Source: Colletes latitarsis | Taxonomy: Eukaryota; Arthropoda; Insecta; Hymenoptera; Colletidae | Assembly: GCF_051014445.1 (NCBI RefSeq) | Contig: NW_027488368.1 | Coordinates: 28,184,001-28,248,000, forward strand | Length of the DNA stretch: 64,000 bases | Direction: 5' to 3' | Part shown: positions 27,422-38,539 of the stretch, in pieces | Layout: the number at the start of each line of letters is the position of its first letter | Position numbering within the stretch: position 1 is the stretch's first letter | Made by a program: the position numbers and the translations under genes | Notes under the pieces: generated by a model | The model's database searches: none | The model's input: the letters and a program-made list of their open reading frames with translations, nothing else | What the model was told of the DNA's origin: nothing

Positions 27422-30048
27422 TGCCGCCCCGCCTCCTCCTCCAGGCCAACCTCAACCACTGCCGCGCGGCACAGGACTTGATGTCCCAAGTCCTCGCGGA
27501 GTGGGGGGTTGGCCTGGCGGTCGCCGCCGAGCCGTACCGCGTCCCTGATCACCCTCATTGGATGGGCGACGCGGACGGCTTGGTGGCGACGGTATGGGGA
27601 GGGGGCGACGGGTCCCCACCGTTCTCCTAGTTGGAGCGCGGTCGGGGATTCGTCGCCGTGGACTGGGGGGGAGTCGCTGTGGTGGGGTGCTACATTTCGC
27701 CCCGTAGCGGTCACGCTGCGTTCGAGCTGTACTTGGCCGAGGTCGCGGCATGCGTGCAACGCTACGCGGCCCGGCCGGTGCTGGTCCTGGGGGATTTTAA
27801 TGCCAAGTCGGTGGTTTGGGGATCCCCCAGGACCTCCGTTCGCGGCGGGATCCTGGGCGATTGGGCGGCGGGGCTCGACCTCCGGGTATTGAACCGGGGG
27901 TCGGAGCACACATGTGTGCGGCGATATGGGGGGTCCATCGTGGATGTTGGATTCGCGACCCCCAACGCCGTGCGCATGGTGTCGGGTTGGCACGTGGTCG
28001 CGGGGGCAGAGACACTCTCCGATCACCGGTACATCCGGATGGAGGTCTCTGCCGCCGCGAGTGCATCCCGACACGGCCGCCTGCGTGGCACCCCACCACG
28101 CCGCTGGGCGCTTCGGCGCCTGGACAAGGACGCCCTGATGGCAGCTGCCCTCGCTGCAACTTGGCCGCAGGGAGCGGCCGAGTTGCCGAGCATAGAGGAG
28201 GAGGTCGCCCGGCTCGGAGCATTGGTCGCGGGTATTTGCGACGCGGCGATGCCTCGGGTCGGGCGGGCTTCTCCTCGCCGGGCGGTGTACTGGTGGTCGG
28301 CGCGATCGCGGAGTTGCGAGTCGCGACTGTCCGCGCCCGACGCCAGTACACCCGCGCGCGCCGTCGTCAACGTACAGGCGACGGCGTGGCGCGAGCGAGG
28401 GCAGCTGATGACCTGTATGGAGCATACCGCGTGGTGCGGGTTGCTCTGCAGGTCGCCATCAAACGGGCCAAGACCCGGGCATGGAAGGAGCTCCTCCAGA
28501 CCCTTGATGACGATCCATGGGGGCGCCCATATAAGGTGGTGCTGAATAAGCTCCGCCCGTGGGCGCCCCCCGTCACCGAGGGTCTTGACCCCCGGCTGCT
28601 GGAGGACGTGGTCAATACACTCTTCCCAATTGGGGAGAGGGGACCGCGTCCTCCGGCGGCGGCGGCTGTCCCAGTGGAGTGGACGGCCGAGCTGGGGGTC
28701 ACGCAGGAGGAGCTGGCAGCGGCCATCAGACGGCTCGGGGTTCGTAACACGGCCCCGGGTCGGATGGTGTGCCCGGCCGGGTTTGGGTCTTGACCCAGGG
28801 CGTCCTTGGGGCCGACCTCAGGCGGTTGTTCGACCGCTGCCTGAGGGACGGGCGATTCCCCCCCAGTTGGAAGGTGGCGAGGATGGTCCTCCTCCGGAAG
28901 GAGGGTCGCCCCGCGGAGTCTCCCTCCGCATACCGGCCCATTTGTCTCCTCGACGAGGTGGGCAAGCTCTTCGAGCGGGTGATTGCTGCCCGCCTCGTCG
29001 AGCACCTGTCGCGGGGTGATCCCGGTCTGGCCGACCGCCAGTTCGGTTTCCGGGGGGGCCGATCGACTATCGACGCAATAGGTCGTGTGAGGGCCCTCTC
29101 GGGGGCGGCCGTCTCCCGGGGAGGGGTGGCATTGGCAATATCCTTGGATATAGCCAATGCCTTTAACACCCTCCCCTGGGAAGAGATAAGGAGGGGACTC
29201 GAATATCATCGGGTCCCCCCTTGTCTCAGGGCGGTCGTCGGGGATTATCTCCGCGGCAGGTGGATCGAGTATCCGGGCCGGGATGGTGATATGCGGAGGG
29301 AGGTGTACTGCGGTGTTCCGCAGGGGTCGGTCCTCGGGCCACTCCTGTGGAACATCGCGTACGACTCGGTGTTGCGGGCCGGCCTCCCCGACGGCGTCAG
29401 CACGGTGTGTTATGCGGATGACACACTGGTGCTGGCCGTCGGGGCGCACTGGGGGAGGGCCATGCGTCGCGCGGAGGAGGGGTCGCAACGCGTCGTCGAC
29501 CGGATCAGGGGGATGGGGATGACGGTGGCGGTCCATAAGACCGAGGTGATTGCGTTTCATTCACCTCGGCAGGATCCGCCACCCCCTCTGATCCGGGTGG
29601 GTGGGGCTGACATCGAGGTGAAGCCCCAGATCAGGTATCTACGGCTGATCCTCGATAGCCACTGGCGTTTCGAGGAGCATTTCCGCTGCCTGGTCCCCCG
29701 GTTGGAAAGGATGGTTGCGGCTCTGGGCCGGATCCTGCACAACCTGGGGGGCCCGGCGGGCCGAGTTCGTCGCCTCTATGTGGCAATGGTCCAGTCGGTG
29801 GCCCTATACGGGGCCCCCGTCTGGGCGGACGACCTGGCTGCCTCCCGGCGCAGCATGACTATGCTGCGTCGGGTGCAGAGGCGCATGGCGCTCAGGGTCG
29901 TCCGCGGGTATCGGACCATGTAACATGAGGCGGCGACGGTTCTAGCGGGGATGCCGCCCATGGACCTGCTCGCGCGGTCGCACGCGGTGATGTACCGGCA
30001 CCGCGTCGACCGTCGCGCGGGGGTGGGGGCGGTCCCGGGCGGGCAGGA
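27421..30048 (+). pseudogene. ORF2 of the interrupted + strand copy, multiply broken
   Basis: Compared with 1313-4495 it shows a nonsense TAG at 27628-27630 (codon 70), a 1-base deletion near 28300, another near 28761 beside APGPDG, and a nonsense TAA at 29921-29923 (codon 835). The catalytic motifs themselves (SLDIANAF, GVPQGSVLGP, CYADD) are unchanged, so the lesions are recent. It ends at the inverted junction at 30048. Confidence 0.92.
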
Positions 30049-30994
30049 ACGGCGCGCGCGGGTGTACTGGCGTCGGGCGCGGACAGTCGCGACTCGCAAC
30101 TCCGCGATCGCGTCCGACCACCAGTACACCGCCCGGCGAGGAGAAGCCCGCCCGACCCGAGGCATCGCCGCGTCGCAAATACCCGCGACCAATGCACCGA
30201 GCCGGGCGACCTCCTCCTCTATGCTCGGCAACTCGGCCGCTCCCTGCGGCCAAGTTGCAGCGAGGGCAGCTGCCATCAGGGCGTCCTTGTCCAGGCGCCG
30301 AAGCGCCCAGCGGCGTGGTGGGGTGCCACGCAGGCGGCCGTGTCGGGATGAACTCGCGGCGGCAGAGACCTCCATGCGGATGTACCGGTGATCGGAGAGT
30401 GTCTCTGCCCCCGCGACCACGTGCCAACCCGACACCATGCGCACGGCGTTGGGGGTCGCGAATCCAACATCCACGATGGACCCCCCATATCGCCGCACGC
30501 ATGTGTGCTCCGACCCCCGGTTCAATACCCGGAGGTCGAGCCCCGCCGCCCAATCGCCCAGGATCCCGCCGCGAACGGAGGTCCTGGGGGATCCCCAAGC
30601 CACCGACTTGGCACTAAAATCCCCCAGGACCAGCACCGGCCGGGCCGCGTAGCGCTGCACGCATGCCGCGACCTCGGCCAAGTACAGCTCGAACGCAGCG
30701 TGACCGCTACGGGGCGAAATGTAGCACCCCACCACAGCGACTCCCCCCCAGTCCACGGCGACGAATCCCCGACCGCGCTCCAACAAGGAGAACGGTGGGG
30801 ACCCGTCGCCCCCCCCCCCATACCGTCGCCACCAAGCCGTCCGCGTCGCCCACCCAATGAGGGTGATCAGGGACGCGGTACGGCTCGGCGGCGACCGCCA
30901 GGCCAACCCCCCACTCCGCGAGGACTTGGGACATCAAGTCCTGTGCCGCGCGGCAGTGGTTGAGGTTGGCCTGGAGGAGGAGGCGGGGCGGCAT
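30049..30994 (-). pseudogene. ORF2 of the inverted copy, amino-terminal endonuclease fragment with frameshift
   Basis: The endonuclease domain starts at the TAATG at 30994. A C run at 30809-30819 on the + strand is 11 bases, replacing CCCCCTCCCC, and shifts the frame at about codon 62. The remainder, including the SDHRYI motif, is open in the other frame as far as the junction at 30049. DFNA is changed to DFSA. Confidence 0.88.
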
Positions 30995-32873
30995 TAATTA
31001 ATGGCCGCGCCAGCCTCCTCCCGGCCGTCCGTCCCCGTAGCACCGTCCACCTCCATGGAGGACGATGCCACCGCCCTCGGCACCGGAGCCGGTGCAGCCC
31101 GCCTCTTCCTCTCCTTCCGGGAGGGGGGGGGGAGCACTTCTTGCTCCCCACCCTGTGATCGGCTGGCCTCCCCATGTCCACACACAGCGGGCAGTGGGGG
31201 GCCGCCGAGCACTGGCTCGCACGGTGCTCTTTGGCACCGCAGCGGTAACACTGACCGCTGCGGTCCACCGGCGAGGTGCACCACTGCCTCACGTGCCCCA
31301 ATTCGAGGCAGCGGTGACACTGGAGCGGGCGCGGCGCGAGGATTTCCACTCGCGCCGAAACCCACCCCACCAACACCCTCCCGGATTCCGCTACCTTACG
31401 GGCGGCGGAGAGGGGGCACCGGGCCCACACCGACCCGAGGCCGGAGGGCGACCTGCGGATCTCTCCGATCCGCAGGTCCTCCACAGGACAGTCCCCCGCC
31501 CTCGCAAGGGCACGGGACACATCCTGTGCGCTGACCGAGTCGTCCAGCCCACAAACGCGCATCTCCGTGCGCTTCGTGGGCCGGGCGACCCGGACACCTC
31601 GCTCGCCCAGCTGCTCCCGGAGCCTCTGGGCGAGACGATCCGCCTTCGCGCCGCCTTCTGCACCGGGGATCTCCAGCAAGAGACCCCCGGTCACGGCCCT
31701 CTTCGCCCTCACGGAGGCGATGCCCAGCTCTTCCAGGGAGATATTCTCCCTGGCGAGCCGCATCGCCTCCGCGAGGGTCAGGTCGCCCCCCTGCGCAACG
31801 GTCAGCGTCACCGCTGCCGTTTCTGGGGGACGACCTGGTCGTGCCTTCCCGACCTTCGCGGCCTTTACCTTGGCCGCCGGCGGCGGAGGCGGAGGCTGCG
31901 GTTGCGAGGCCTTCCTCGCCGCCCGCTTCGCCTTCCGCCCCACCACCTCACTCCACGCCACCCCCCCTTGGGAGGGTGCTGTGGAGGACGCGACCACAGC
32001 GACCACGGGTACACCACCCCCCTTGGGGGTCGCGACCCGGGGCCCTGGTGCCGCAACGCTGGGTGGAGCCTTCACTCCGCCCTTCTTTGCCTTCCCCGAC
32101 TGTACCGGAACAGGTCGGGGAGGCACCGCCTTCCTGCTGACCGCTCTTCCGGCGAGGAGCTCCTCCCGGAAGGCGGCCAGCTTGCCATCAATCATGTCCC
32201 AATTCCTCCTCAGAAGATCGTCTTCTGAGGAGGACGGGGACTTCTTCACGGGCGGAGTGCGGGTGGAGGGGCCCGCGGTGCCCCGCACCACTGCCGCCGC
32301 ACTCCGCTTATTTACCTCCGCCGAGGGACGCGGCGGTGGAGGAGGAGGGAGGATGGGAGGGAGGGCCGCGCTGTTCCACAGCGCCTCTGCCCTCCTCCTC
32401 CCCTGTCGCTCCTCCTCCAACAGGAGCTGCAGACGGGCGTTCCGCCCTCTGAGCTCCCGCGCCGCCTCCCTCATTTCCTCCGCCGCGGCCTTCAGGGCCT
32501 CCGCGCCACCGCTTTTCTGCCCCTTAAAGGCGCAGACAGCGGCGACTTTCTCCACCCGCCTCAGGGACGAGGAGATCCTCTCCGATATCTCCTCGGTCAC
32601 CTCGTCCCTGAGGCAACTCAGCCTCACCGACGGGCTCATCGCCCCGCCCACCTCGACGACGGCCTGCCCCGTCCTCTTCCTCTTAGAGCCTATGAGGCTC
32701 CTGGTGGAGGAGAAGGACGAGACTGACGCAGTCTCGTCGTCCTCCTCCACCTTCCACGAAGCCGGGCCAGGCGCTGGAGGCGGCGCGAGCGCCGTCACTC
32801 CAGTCCCAACACCGCCTTCGTCCTCCCCCTCTGACTTACCCCGTCCCATCCCCGTTTTAATATTGAACTCCAT
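30994..32873 (-). pseudogene. ORF1 of the inverted copy, frameshifted near its end
   Basis: It starts at ATG 32873 (MEFNIKTGMGRGKS). The first ~55 codons differ from the intact copy at about a third of positions. From about GSKRKRTG onward it is nearly identical. The G run at 31123-31132 on the + strand has 10 bases where the intact copies have 8, so the frame shifts just after the zinc knuckles and reads on to 30867. It is the same tract that slipped in the copy at 25551. A TTC-for-CCC change near 32200 (NWDM in place of GDM context) is also seen. Confidence 0.85.
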
Positions 32874-33257
32874 AATATTCCCACGAGCAGGTCGGAAGAA
32901 AAGGTCCGCCCGGGCAGAGCCGCCTTACCCGGGTAAGCCTATATACTCCGGGGGTTCGGCAGGTTCCCCGGAGGTGGTCGCTTGGGATTGGGCCTTCTAC
33001 CCCAACCATGCATCCCATCGCCGCGCACCATAGCTTAGGATTGGAGGGCGATTTTATAGAGTCGCCATACTCGTGGCCCAGGCGGTTAAGCCAAGACCCC
33101 CGTTCCTCCTGCCATCACGTACCATTCACAAAACCAATAGGGAATTGTGAATGGGTCGTTGTAACGACCTACAGGAGGCTTACGGTGTGTGTATGACTCG
33201 GGTACCCCGGGTTCGTTAAGCCCGTACTGCAGCTGAATGGCTGGCAGCCCCTGAGGG

Positions 33258-35640
33258 GCTACCTTACTACTTGCTTCCTAGCTAACTGCTTCCGCACCAG
33301 CTTACTGCTAGCTTACTGGCTTACAGCTTGCTTACTATCATGCTGCTTCCTTACTAGCCTCCACGTCGCTCACTAGCTCACTGCTTGTATACCAGCTTAC
33401 TGCTTGCTTTCTCGCTTACCGCATGCATACAAGCCTGCTGCATGCTTTCTAGCTTCCAGCTTGCTTACTAGCATACTGCTTTCATACTAGCTAGCAGCAT
33501 TCTGACTAGCCTGCTGCTTGCTTACAAGCTTACTGCTTGCTTACTCGCTTGCTGCTTGCTTCTGGGCATACTCCTTGATTACAAGCTTGCAGCATGCCTT
33601 CTAACTTTCTGCTGGCTTAGTAGCATACTGATTTCTTACTAACTTACCGCTTTCTTACAAGCTTACTGCTAGCTTCATCGCTTACCGCATGCTGACTGGC
33701 CAGCTGCTTGCTTACTAGCATACTGCTTTCTTACTAGCTTAATGCTTGCATACTAGCCTACTACTTCCCCACTAGATTTATCCCCGCTTACAAGATCACT
33801 GCTCGCTTACTAGCTCACTGGTTGCTTATTAGCGTACAGCTAGCTTACTCGCTCCATGCTTGCTTGCAAGCTTGCTGCCTGCTTTCGAGATAACTGCTTG
33901 CTTACAAGCATACTTCTTGCTTACTAGCTTGCTGCTTACCTTATAGCTTACTGCTTGCTTTCTAGCTTACTGCTGGCTTACTAGCTTAGTGCTTGCTAAC
34001 TAGCTTACTGCTTGCTTACTAGCTTACTACTGGCTTCCTAGCTTACCGCATGCTTACTAGCTTACTGCTAGCTTACTAGCTTACTGCTTGCTTACAAGCT
34101 TACTGCATGCTTACTATCATACTGCTAGCTTACTCTCTTACTGCTTCCTTACTAGCTTCGTGCTCGCTTGCAATCTCACTGCGTGTTTAATACATAACTT
34201 CTTTCTTACCGGCTTACAGCTAGCTTACTAGCTTACTGCTTGCTTCCTAGCATACCGCTTCCATATTAGCGTCGTGCGTGCTTACTAGCTTACTGCTTGC
34301 TCTATAGCTAACTGCTTTCTTTCTAACTTGCTGCTTGCTTTCTAGCTTACTTGTTGCTTACCAGCTTCTGCTAGCTTACTAGCGTGTTGCTCCCTTACTA
34401 GCATCCTGCTCTCTTACGGGCTCACTGCATGCTTACTAGCTTACAGCTTGCTTAGTAGCTTATTGCTTGCTTACTAGCTTACTTGATGCTTACTACCTTA
34501 CTGATTGCCTTCTATCATGCTGCTACCTTAGTAGATTCCTCGTCGCTTACTAGCCCACAGCTTGCATACTAGCTTACTTCTTGCTTACTAGTTTACTGCT
34601 GGTTTACTAGCTTACGGCTTGCTAACTGGCATACTGCTTTCTTACTTGCTAATTGCTTTCTTAGTAGCTAATTGATTTCCTACTAGCCTGCTGCTTGCTT
34701 ACTTGCACTCTGCCATCTTGCTTGCTCACTACATGTCTACTAGCTTACTGCTCGCTTACAAGCTTAATGCTAGCTACCTCGCTTAGTGCTTGCTTACTAG
34801 CTTCCTCGTCGCTTACTATCTCACTGCTTGCTTACTAGAATTCTGCTCACTTTCTACCTCCCTGCTCGCTTATTAGATTACAGCTGCCTGCTTTCTAGCT
34901 TACTGCTTGCATCACAGCTTGCTGCCGGCTCCCTAGCTTAGTGCTTCATTACTAGCTTTCTGCTTGTTTACTAACTCACTGCTTGCTCACTAGATTACTG
35001 CTTGCTTACTAGCTGACTGCCATCTTACTCGCTTACTGCTTGCTTACTAGCCTGCTGCTTGCGTTCTAGCTTAGTGCTTCCATACTAGCTTCTTGTTTGC
35101 TTACTAGCTCCCTGCTAGCTTAATAGATCACTGCTTGCTATCGAGCTTACTGCTTGCTTACTAGCTTACTGCTTGCTTACTAGCATACACCTTTCCTACT
35201 AGAGAACTGCTTTCTGACTAGCCTGCTGCTTGCTTACAAGCTTACTAGTTACTTACTAGCTTATTGCTTGCTTTCTAGCATACTGCTTCCTCACTAGCTT
35301 CCTGCTCGCTTACTAGCTCACTGCTTGCTTCCTAGGTTACTGCTTGCTTACTAGCTTGTTGCTTGCTTTCCAGCTTACTGCTTGCTTACTAGCATACTGC
35401 TTCCTTTCCAGCTCCCTGCTCGCTTAGTAGCTCAAAGCTTGCTTACTACCTCGCTGCTTGCTTACTAGCTTGCTGCGTGCTTTCTTGCTTAATGCTTGCT
35501 TACTGGCATTCTGCTCCCTTACTAGCTTCCCCCTCGCTTACTAGCTCACTGCCTGCTTCCTAGCTTACTGCTTGCTTACTAGCTTGTTGCTTGCTTTCGA
35601 GCTTACTGCTTGCTTACTAGCTCACTGCTTGCTTACTAGC
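33258..35640 (+). repeat. 19-bp satellite array, block 1
   Basis: Diverged tandem copies of GCTTACTGCTTGCTTACTA and its variants. A marker string GCTTTC(C/G)AGCTTACTGC recurs at 35365 and 35593, exactly 228 bases apart, giving a 12-monomer higher-order period. From about 34141 to the end it is duplicated upstream of the second Copia copy. No gene is present. Confidence 0.95.
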
Positions 35641-35945
35641 TGATGAGAACAGATTTAGAAGAGATGTATTTTGTATATCCGAATCTTCGCTATTTTTCTC
35701 TGTTTGACGTCAGCACAGGTCATGTCATAAAACCAATAGGTCTGCCGACCGTTCGGCGATGCATATATAGCCGGGATTTTTCCTGGTTTGTAGTTTGGTG
35801 TGCGATAACCCTGACCGTGGAGAAACGTCTTCCATATATTTTGTCACCTCCGTGTCTTGCACCTTATTCCGTTTCAACAAAATATTTTTTCTTCTTTCTG
35901 CTGTAAGCGATTGGGGAAATTTATCTCAAAGATAGATCCTTAATA
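35641..35945 (+). repeat. 5' LTR of Copia copy 1
   Basis: It begins TGATGAGAACAG and ends CTTAATA directly before the primer site. A TATA-like element GCATATATAG lies at 35761-35770, the expected promoter position. It aligns to the 3' LTR along its length but with many substitutions and small gaps. Confidence 0.9.
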
Positions 35946-35947
35946 GT

Positions 35948-35980
35948 TTATGGGCCCAGCATGCTTCCACTGCGCCTGCT
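35948..35980 (+). promoter_or_regulatory. Primer binding site complementary to the 5' half of initiator tRNA-Met
   Basis: TTATGGGCCCAGC (35948-35960 region) followed by GCTTCCACTGCGCC is, as I recall the tRNA, the reverse complement of the initiator tRNA-Met from its anticodon loop back to near its 5' end, with one mismatch and a few missing bases. Drosophila copia primes from such a half tRNA, not from the 3' CCA end. Confidence 0.75.
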
Positions 35981-36070
35981 AGAAAGAATTTGTTTATTGA
36001 TAAGCCACTCTGGCTGGGTGAATAAAGGTTTTTTTTACTGGGTACCAATTGTGTAAGTGATTTCTTCGCA

Positions 36071-36538
36071 ATGTTAGACATAGAAGTTGGATTGGAAATC
36101 GTGAATCTGGGCGGCACTGACTACTCCATGTGGAAATCTGGAGTAGTGATTGCGCTAGAAGCAAAAGGTTTGCTTGGCTTCGTAGATGGTACAATAGTAA
36201 AACCTGCAGAAGACAAAGCAGTGGAGTTCAAAGTGCACGGTCAAAAATCAGCGCAGGTAAAAATGATTATACTGAGTACAATCGCCCCAAATCTTCGCCG
36301 CAATTTGTACAACTGCTCCACTGCGAAGGAAATGTGGAAAAAACTGAGGGACCTGTACGGAGATGCAAGTGAAGACGTTGCACAGACTACCTGGGAGCAG
36401 TTTTATAATTTTCGCGTTAATGGAGAGGAGCCCATTGCAGATCATTTAGAGATACTGGAGAGCATCTGCAGACGCCTGCAGGATGCGGGTGAGGAACCGT
36501 CGGACAAAGCTGTCATGACAAAACTGCTGCGCAGTTAA
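36071..36538 (+). pseudogene. Copia gag, copy 1 (ends at a frameshift)
   Basis: A 155-codon open frame of the Copia capsid (UBN2-like) type: DYSMWKSGVVIALEAKGL is the usual entry, and WEQFYNFRVNGEEPIADHLE the middle. A 1-base loss at about 36535 creates the TAA at 36536-36538. The coding sense continues in another frame through the rest of gag. The same lesion is in copy 2. Confidence 0.85.
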
Positions 36539-37986
36539 CCTCGAAGTTCTCCATTTTTCGTCACACGTGGGATTGCACTCCTGCTACGGAAAAAAAGGAA
36601 ACCAACTTGATCAGCAGACTGATCAAGGAAGACAGGCGTTTTGCTGAGGATGAAGTGTCGACGCTTGCACTTCGTGTTCAAAAGACGTCCCTGAACGACG
36701 CAAAGAGAAAGAAACGCTCCAAGAAGGATATCGAGGAGTTGAAAAAACGAACGCGGTGTGGAGTCAGCAAAGAAAAAAGCCACTGGGCATGTGAATGTCC
36801 AAAAAATCAAGCTGGAAAATCATCGGACAGTTTAGCGAGAAATGCGCCAGCGTTGGCGTGTGACATTGTTACAACATATAAATGCACCAGTGAAAGTGGC
36901 AGTGACGTGTGGATTGCGGATTCGGATGCCGGAATGCATATGACTTTCCGCAAAGACTATTCTTCGGCACTGCAGCCGAATTCAAATGGTCATGCGGTTA
37001 AAGTAGCGGATGATCGCATCATCTTAGCGGCTGGCATCGGAACAATTAAAATCCAAGAAGTGCTTGAGGGAGTGCTATACAAACGCGAATTACAAGATGT
37101 GCTCTATGTACCTGAACTAAAGTGTAGTTTGTTTTCTATGGGCTCAGTGAACAAAAAACGGTACTCTTTTCATTCGTTTGAAAACAAATGTGAAGTTCGC
37201 GATAGTAAAGGAAAACTCGCCGCACGTGGAATACCGCACGGAAAACTGTTTAAAATGTGTTTCAAAGTGAAAGTGCCCATTGACTGTAAAGCGCTGAAAT
37301 TAGCAGATGGCCAGGAGAAATTAAAACTTTGGCATGAGCGAATGAGACACGTAAATGAGCGCGTCGTAAAACACACGTGTGAACAACTCGGCATCCATGG
37401 AATTGAAAAGGACAATTTGACAAAGTTTTTTTGTGAAGGATGCATTATGGGCAAGCAGTCCCGAAGGCCGCAACCAAGCATCGGGGTTGAAGACAATTAC
37501 GGGCCAGGGGAGAAAATTCATATCGATGTCTGTGGCCCTGTAAACATAAACTCACCGAGCAACACGCGGTTCTTTTTACTGTTTAAGGACGTGAGTACCA
37601 GCTATAGGAAGGTATACTTCATGAGCCATAAATCAAAAGTATTCAGCAAATTTAAGGAGTACGAGGCATTCGTATCGACGCAGACTGGAACGAAAATCAA
37701 AGTCCTGCGCTCGGACAATGGGGCAGAGTACACCTGCAGCCAGCTCCGGACCTTTTTAGAGGAAAAAGGTATAATCCACGAACGCTCGTCACCATACATT
37801 CATGAGCAGAATGGTCGCGCTGAACGCGAAATTCGTACGCTCATTGAAAGTACACGTTCTATGATTCACGCAAAAGAACATGCCTCAAAAATTATGGGCA
37901 GAAGCAGTAAATACTGGGTGTTACCTGCTGAATCGGACCATCCTAAAGCCAGGGGAGATGATTACTCCGTTCGAGAAGTGGTTTAA
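36539..37986 (+). pseudogene. Copia gag end, protease and integrase, copy 1
   Basis: The long open frame from 36607 holds a nucleocapsid knuckle relic lacking its first Cys (RCGVSKEKSHWACECP), an aspartic protease, the integrase HHCC zinc domain (LWHERMRH ... CEGCIMGKQ) and the integrase catalytic core: HIDVCGPV, RSDNGAEY and NGRAERE supply the three acidic residues. The protease active site reads DSDAG where copy 2 and the family have DSG, so it is inactive here. A 1-base frameshift near 37880 ends the useful frame; the track to 37986 beyond it is out of phase. Confidence 0.88.
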
Positions 37987-38539
37987 ACACAAACCTGATA
38001 TAAAACATTTAAAGGTGTTTGGATCCGTAGCTTACCTGAACGTGCCGAAGGAAAGACGGCAAAAATTCGACCCAAAAAGCAGACAGGTCATATTCGTCGG
38101 TTATGATGGGGAGTCTACTAATTATAGACTCTGGGATAATAAATTGAAGAAAATTTCAATAAGCAGTGACGTAACCTTCAACGAAAATGCCCTGCCCAGT
38201 GCCGAAACGCGTGCCGAAACCGATACAATAATCAAGTTCGGAATTGAAGACGAAAGATAGACGATTCCTACTCCAGAAGGTGCAGCCGAACACCAAGCTC
38301 CAGTTGTGGAAAATGTCGCCCAAACACGAGAACTGGAAACCAATGGAAATAAAGAAAGCGCAGCTTTGCCAGAGACAGAGCAGGTAGCCGCCAATGAAAA
38401 TGCTCGGGAAGGTAGACAACTGCGCAATAGAAGAACATTACAAGCACCTGGCCGATACGGCATACCTATTGCTTTTTTGGCTTATACGGTGCCTATGACC
38501 TACACTGAGGCAATATCCAGTGACGACACCAGCAAATAG
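37880..38539 (+). pseudogene. Copia integrase C-terminal part and linker, copy 1
   Basis: It opens with the usual QKLWAEAVNTGCYLLNR and runs through KPDIKHLKVFGSVAYLNVP and GYDGESTNYRLWD, typical of the Copia integrase C-terminus. A TAG at 38258-38260 is shared with copy 2. A further TAG at 38537-38539 replaces Trp and is private to this copy. Confidence 0.85.

Larger units (their letters stand above)
19169..30048 (+). mobile_element. Family I + strand copy, interrupted by another copy and lacking its 3' end
   Basis: The 5' end CCCTCAGGGGCTGCC begins at 19169. The first 163 bases of 5' UTR (19169-19331) are then split by the minus-strand insertion 19332-25317. The element resumes at 25331 with the rest of the 5' UTR, ORF1 (25551-27421) and ORF2 from 27421. 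It ends at 30048 near ORF2 codon 878 (PGGQE), where it meets an inverted copy. The continuity across the insertion is shown by the duplicated target AGGAACGGGGGTC and by the copy at 63129, which has the same 5' UTR uninterrupted. Confidence 0.92.
30049..33257 (-). mobile_element. Family I minus-strand copy lacking its 3' half, joined tail to tail
   Basis: On the minus strand it begins with the 5' end at 33257, a 5' UTR to 32874, ORF1 32873-30994, and ORF2 from 30994 to about codon 312, where it is cut at 30049 by junction with the + strand copy. Its ORF1 amino end differs clearly from the other copies while the rest is nearly identical. The 5' end abuts forward-orientation satellite at 33258. 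Confidence 0.92.

Noticed and set aside
33258..35640. Possible CRISPR array (regular short repeats)
   Set aside because: Repeats are contiguous 19-mers without spacers, the context is eukaryotic and no cas gene exists. It is a satellite.
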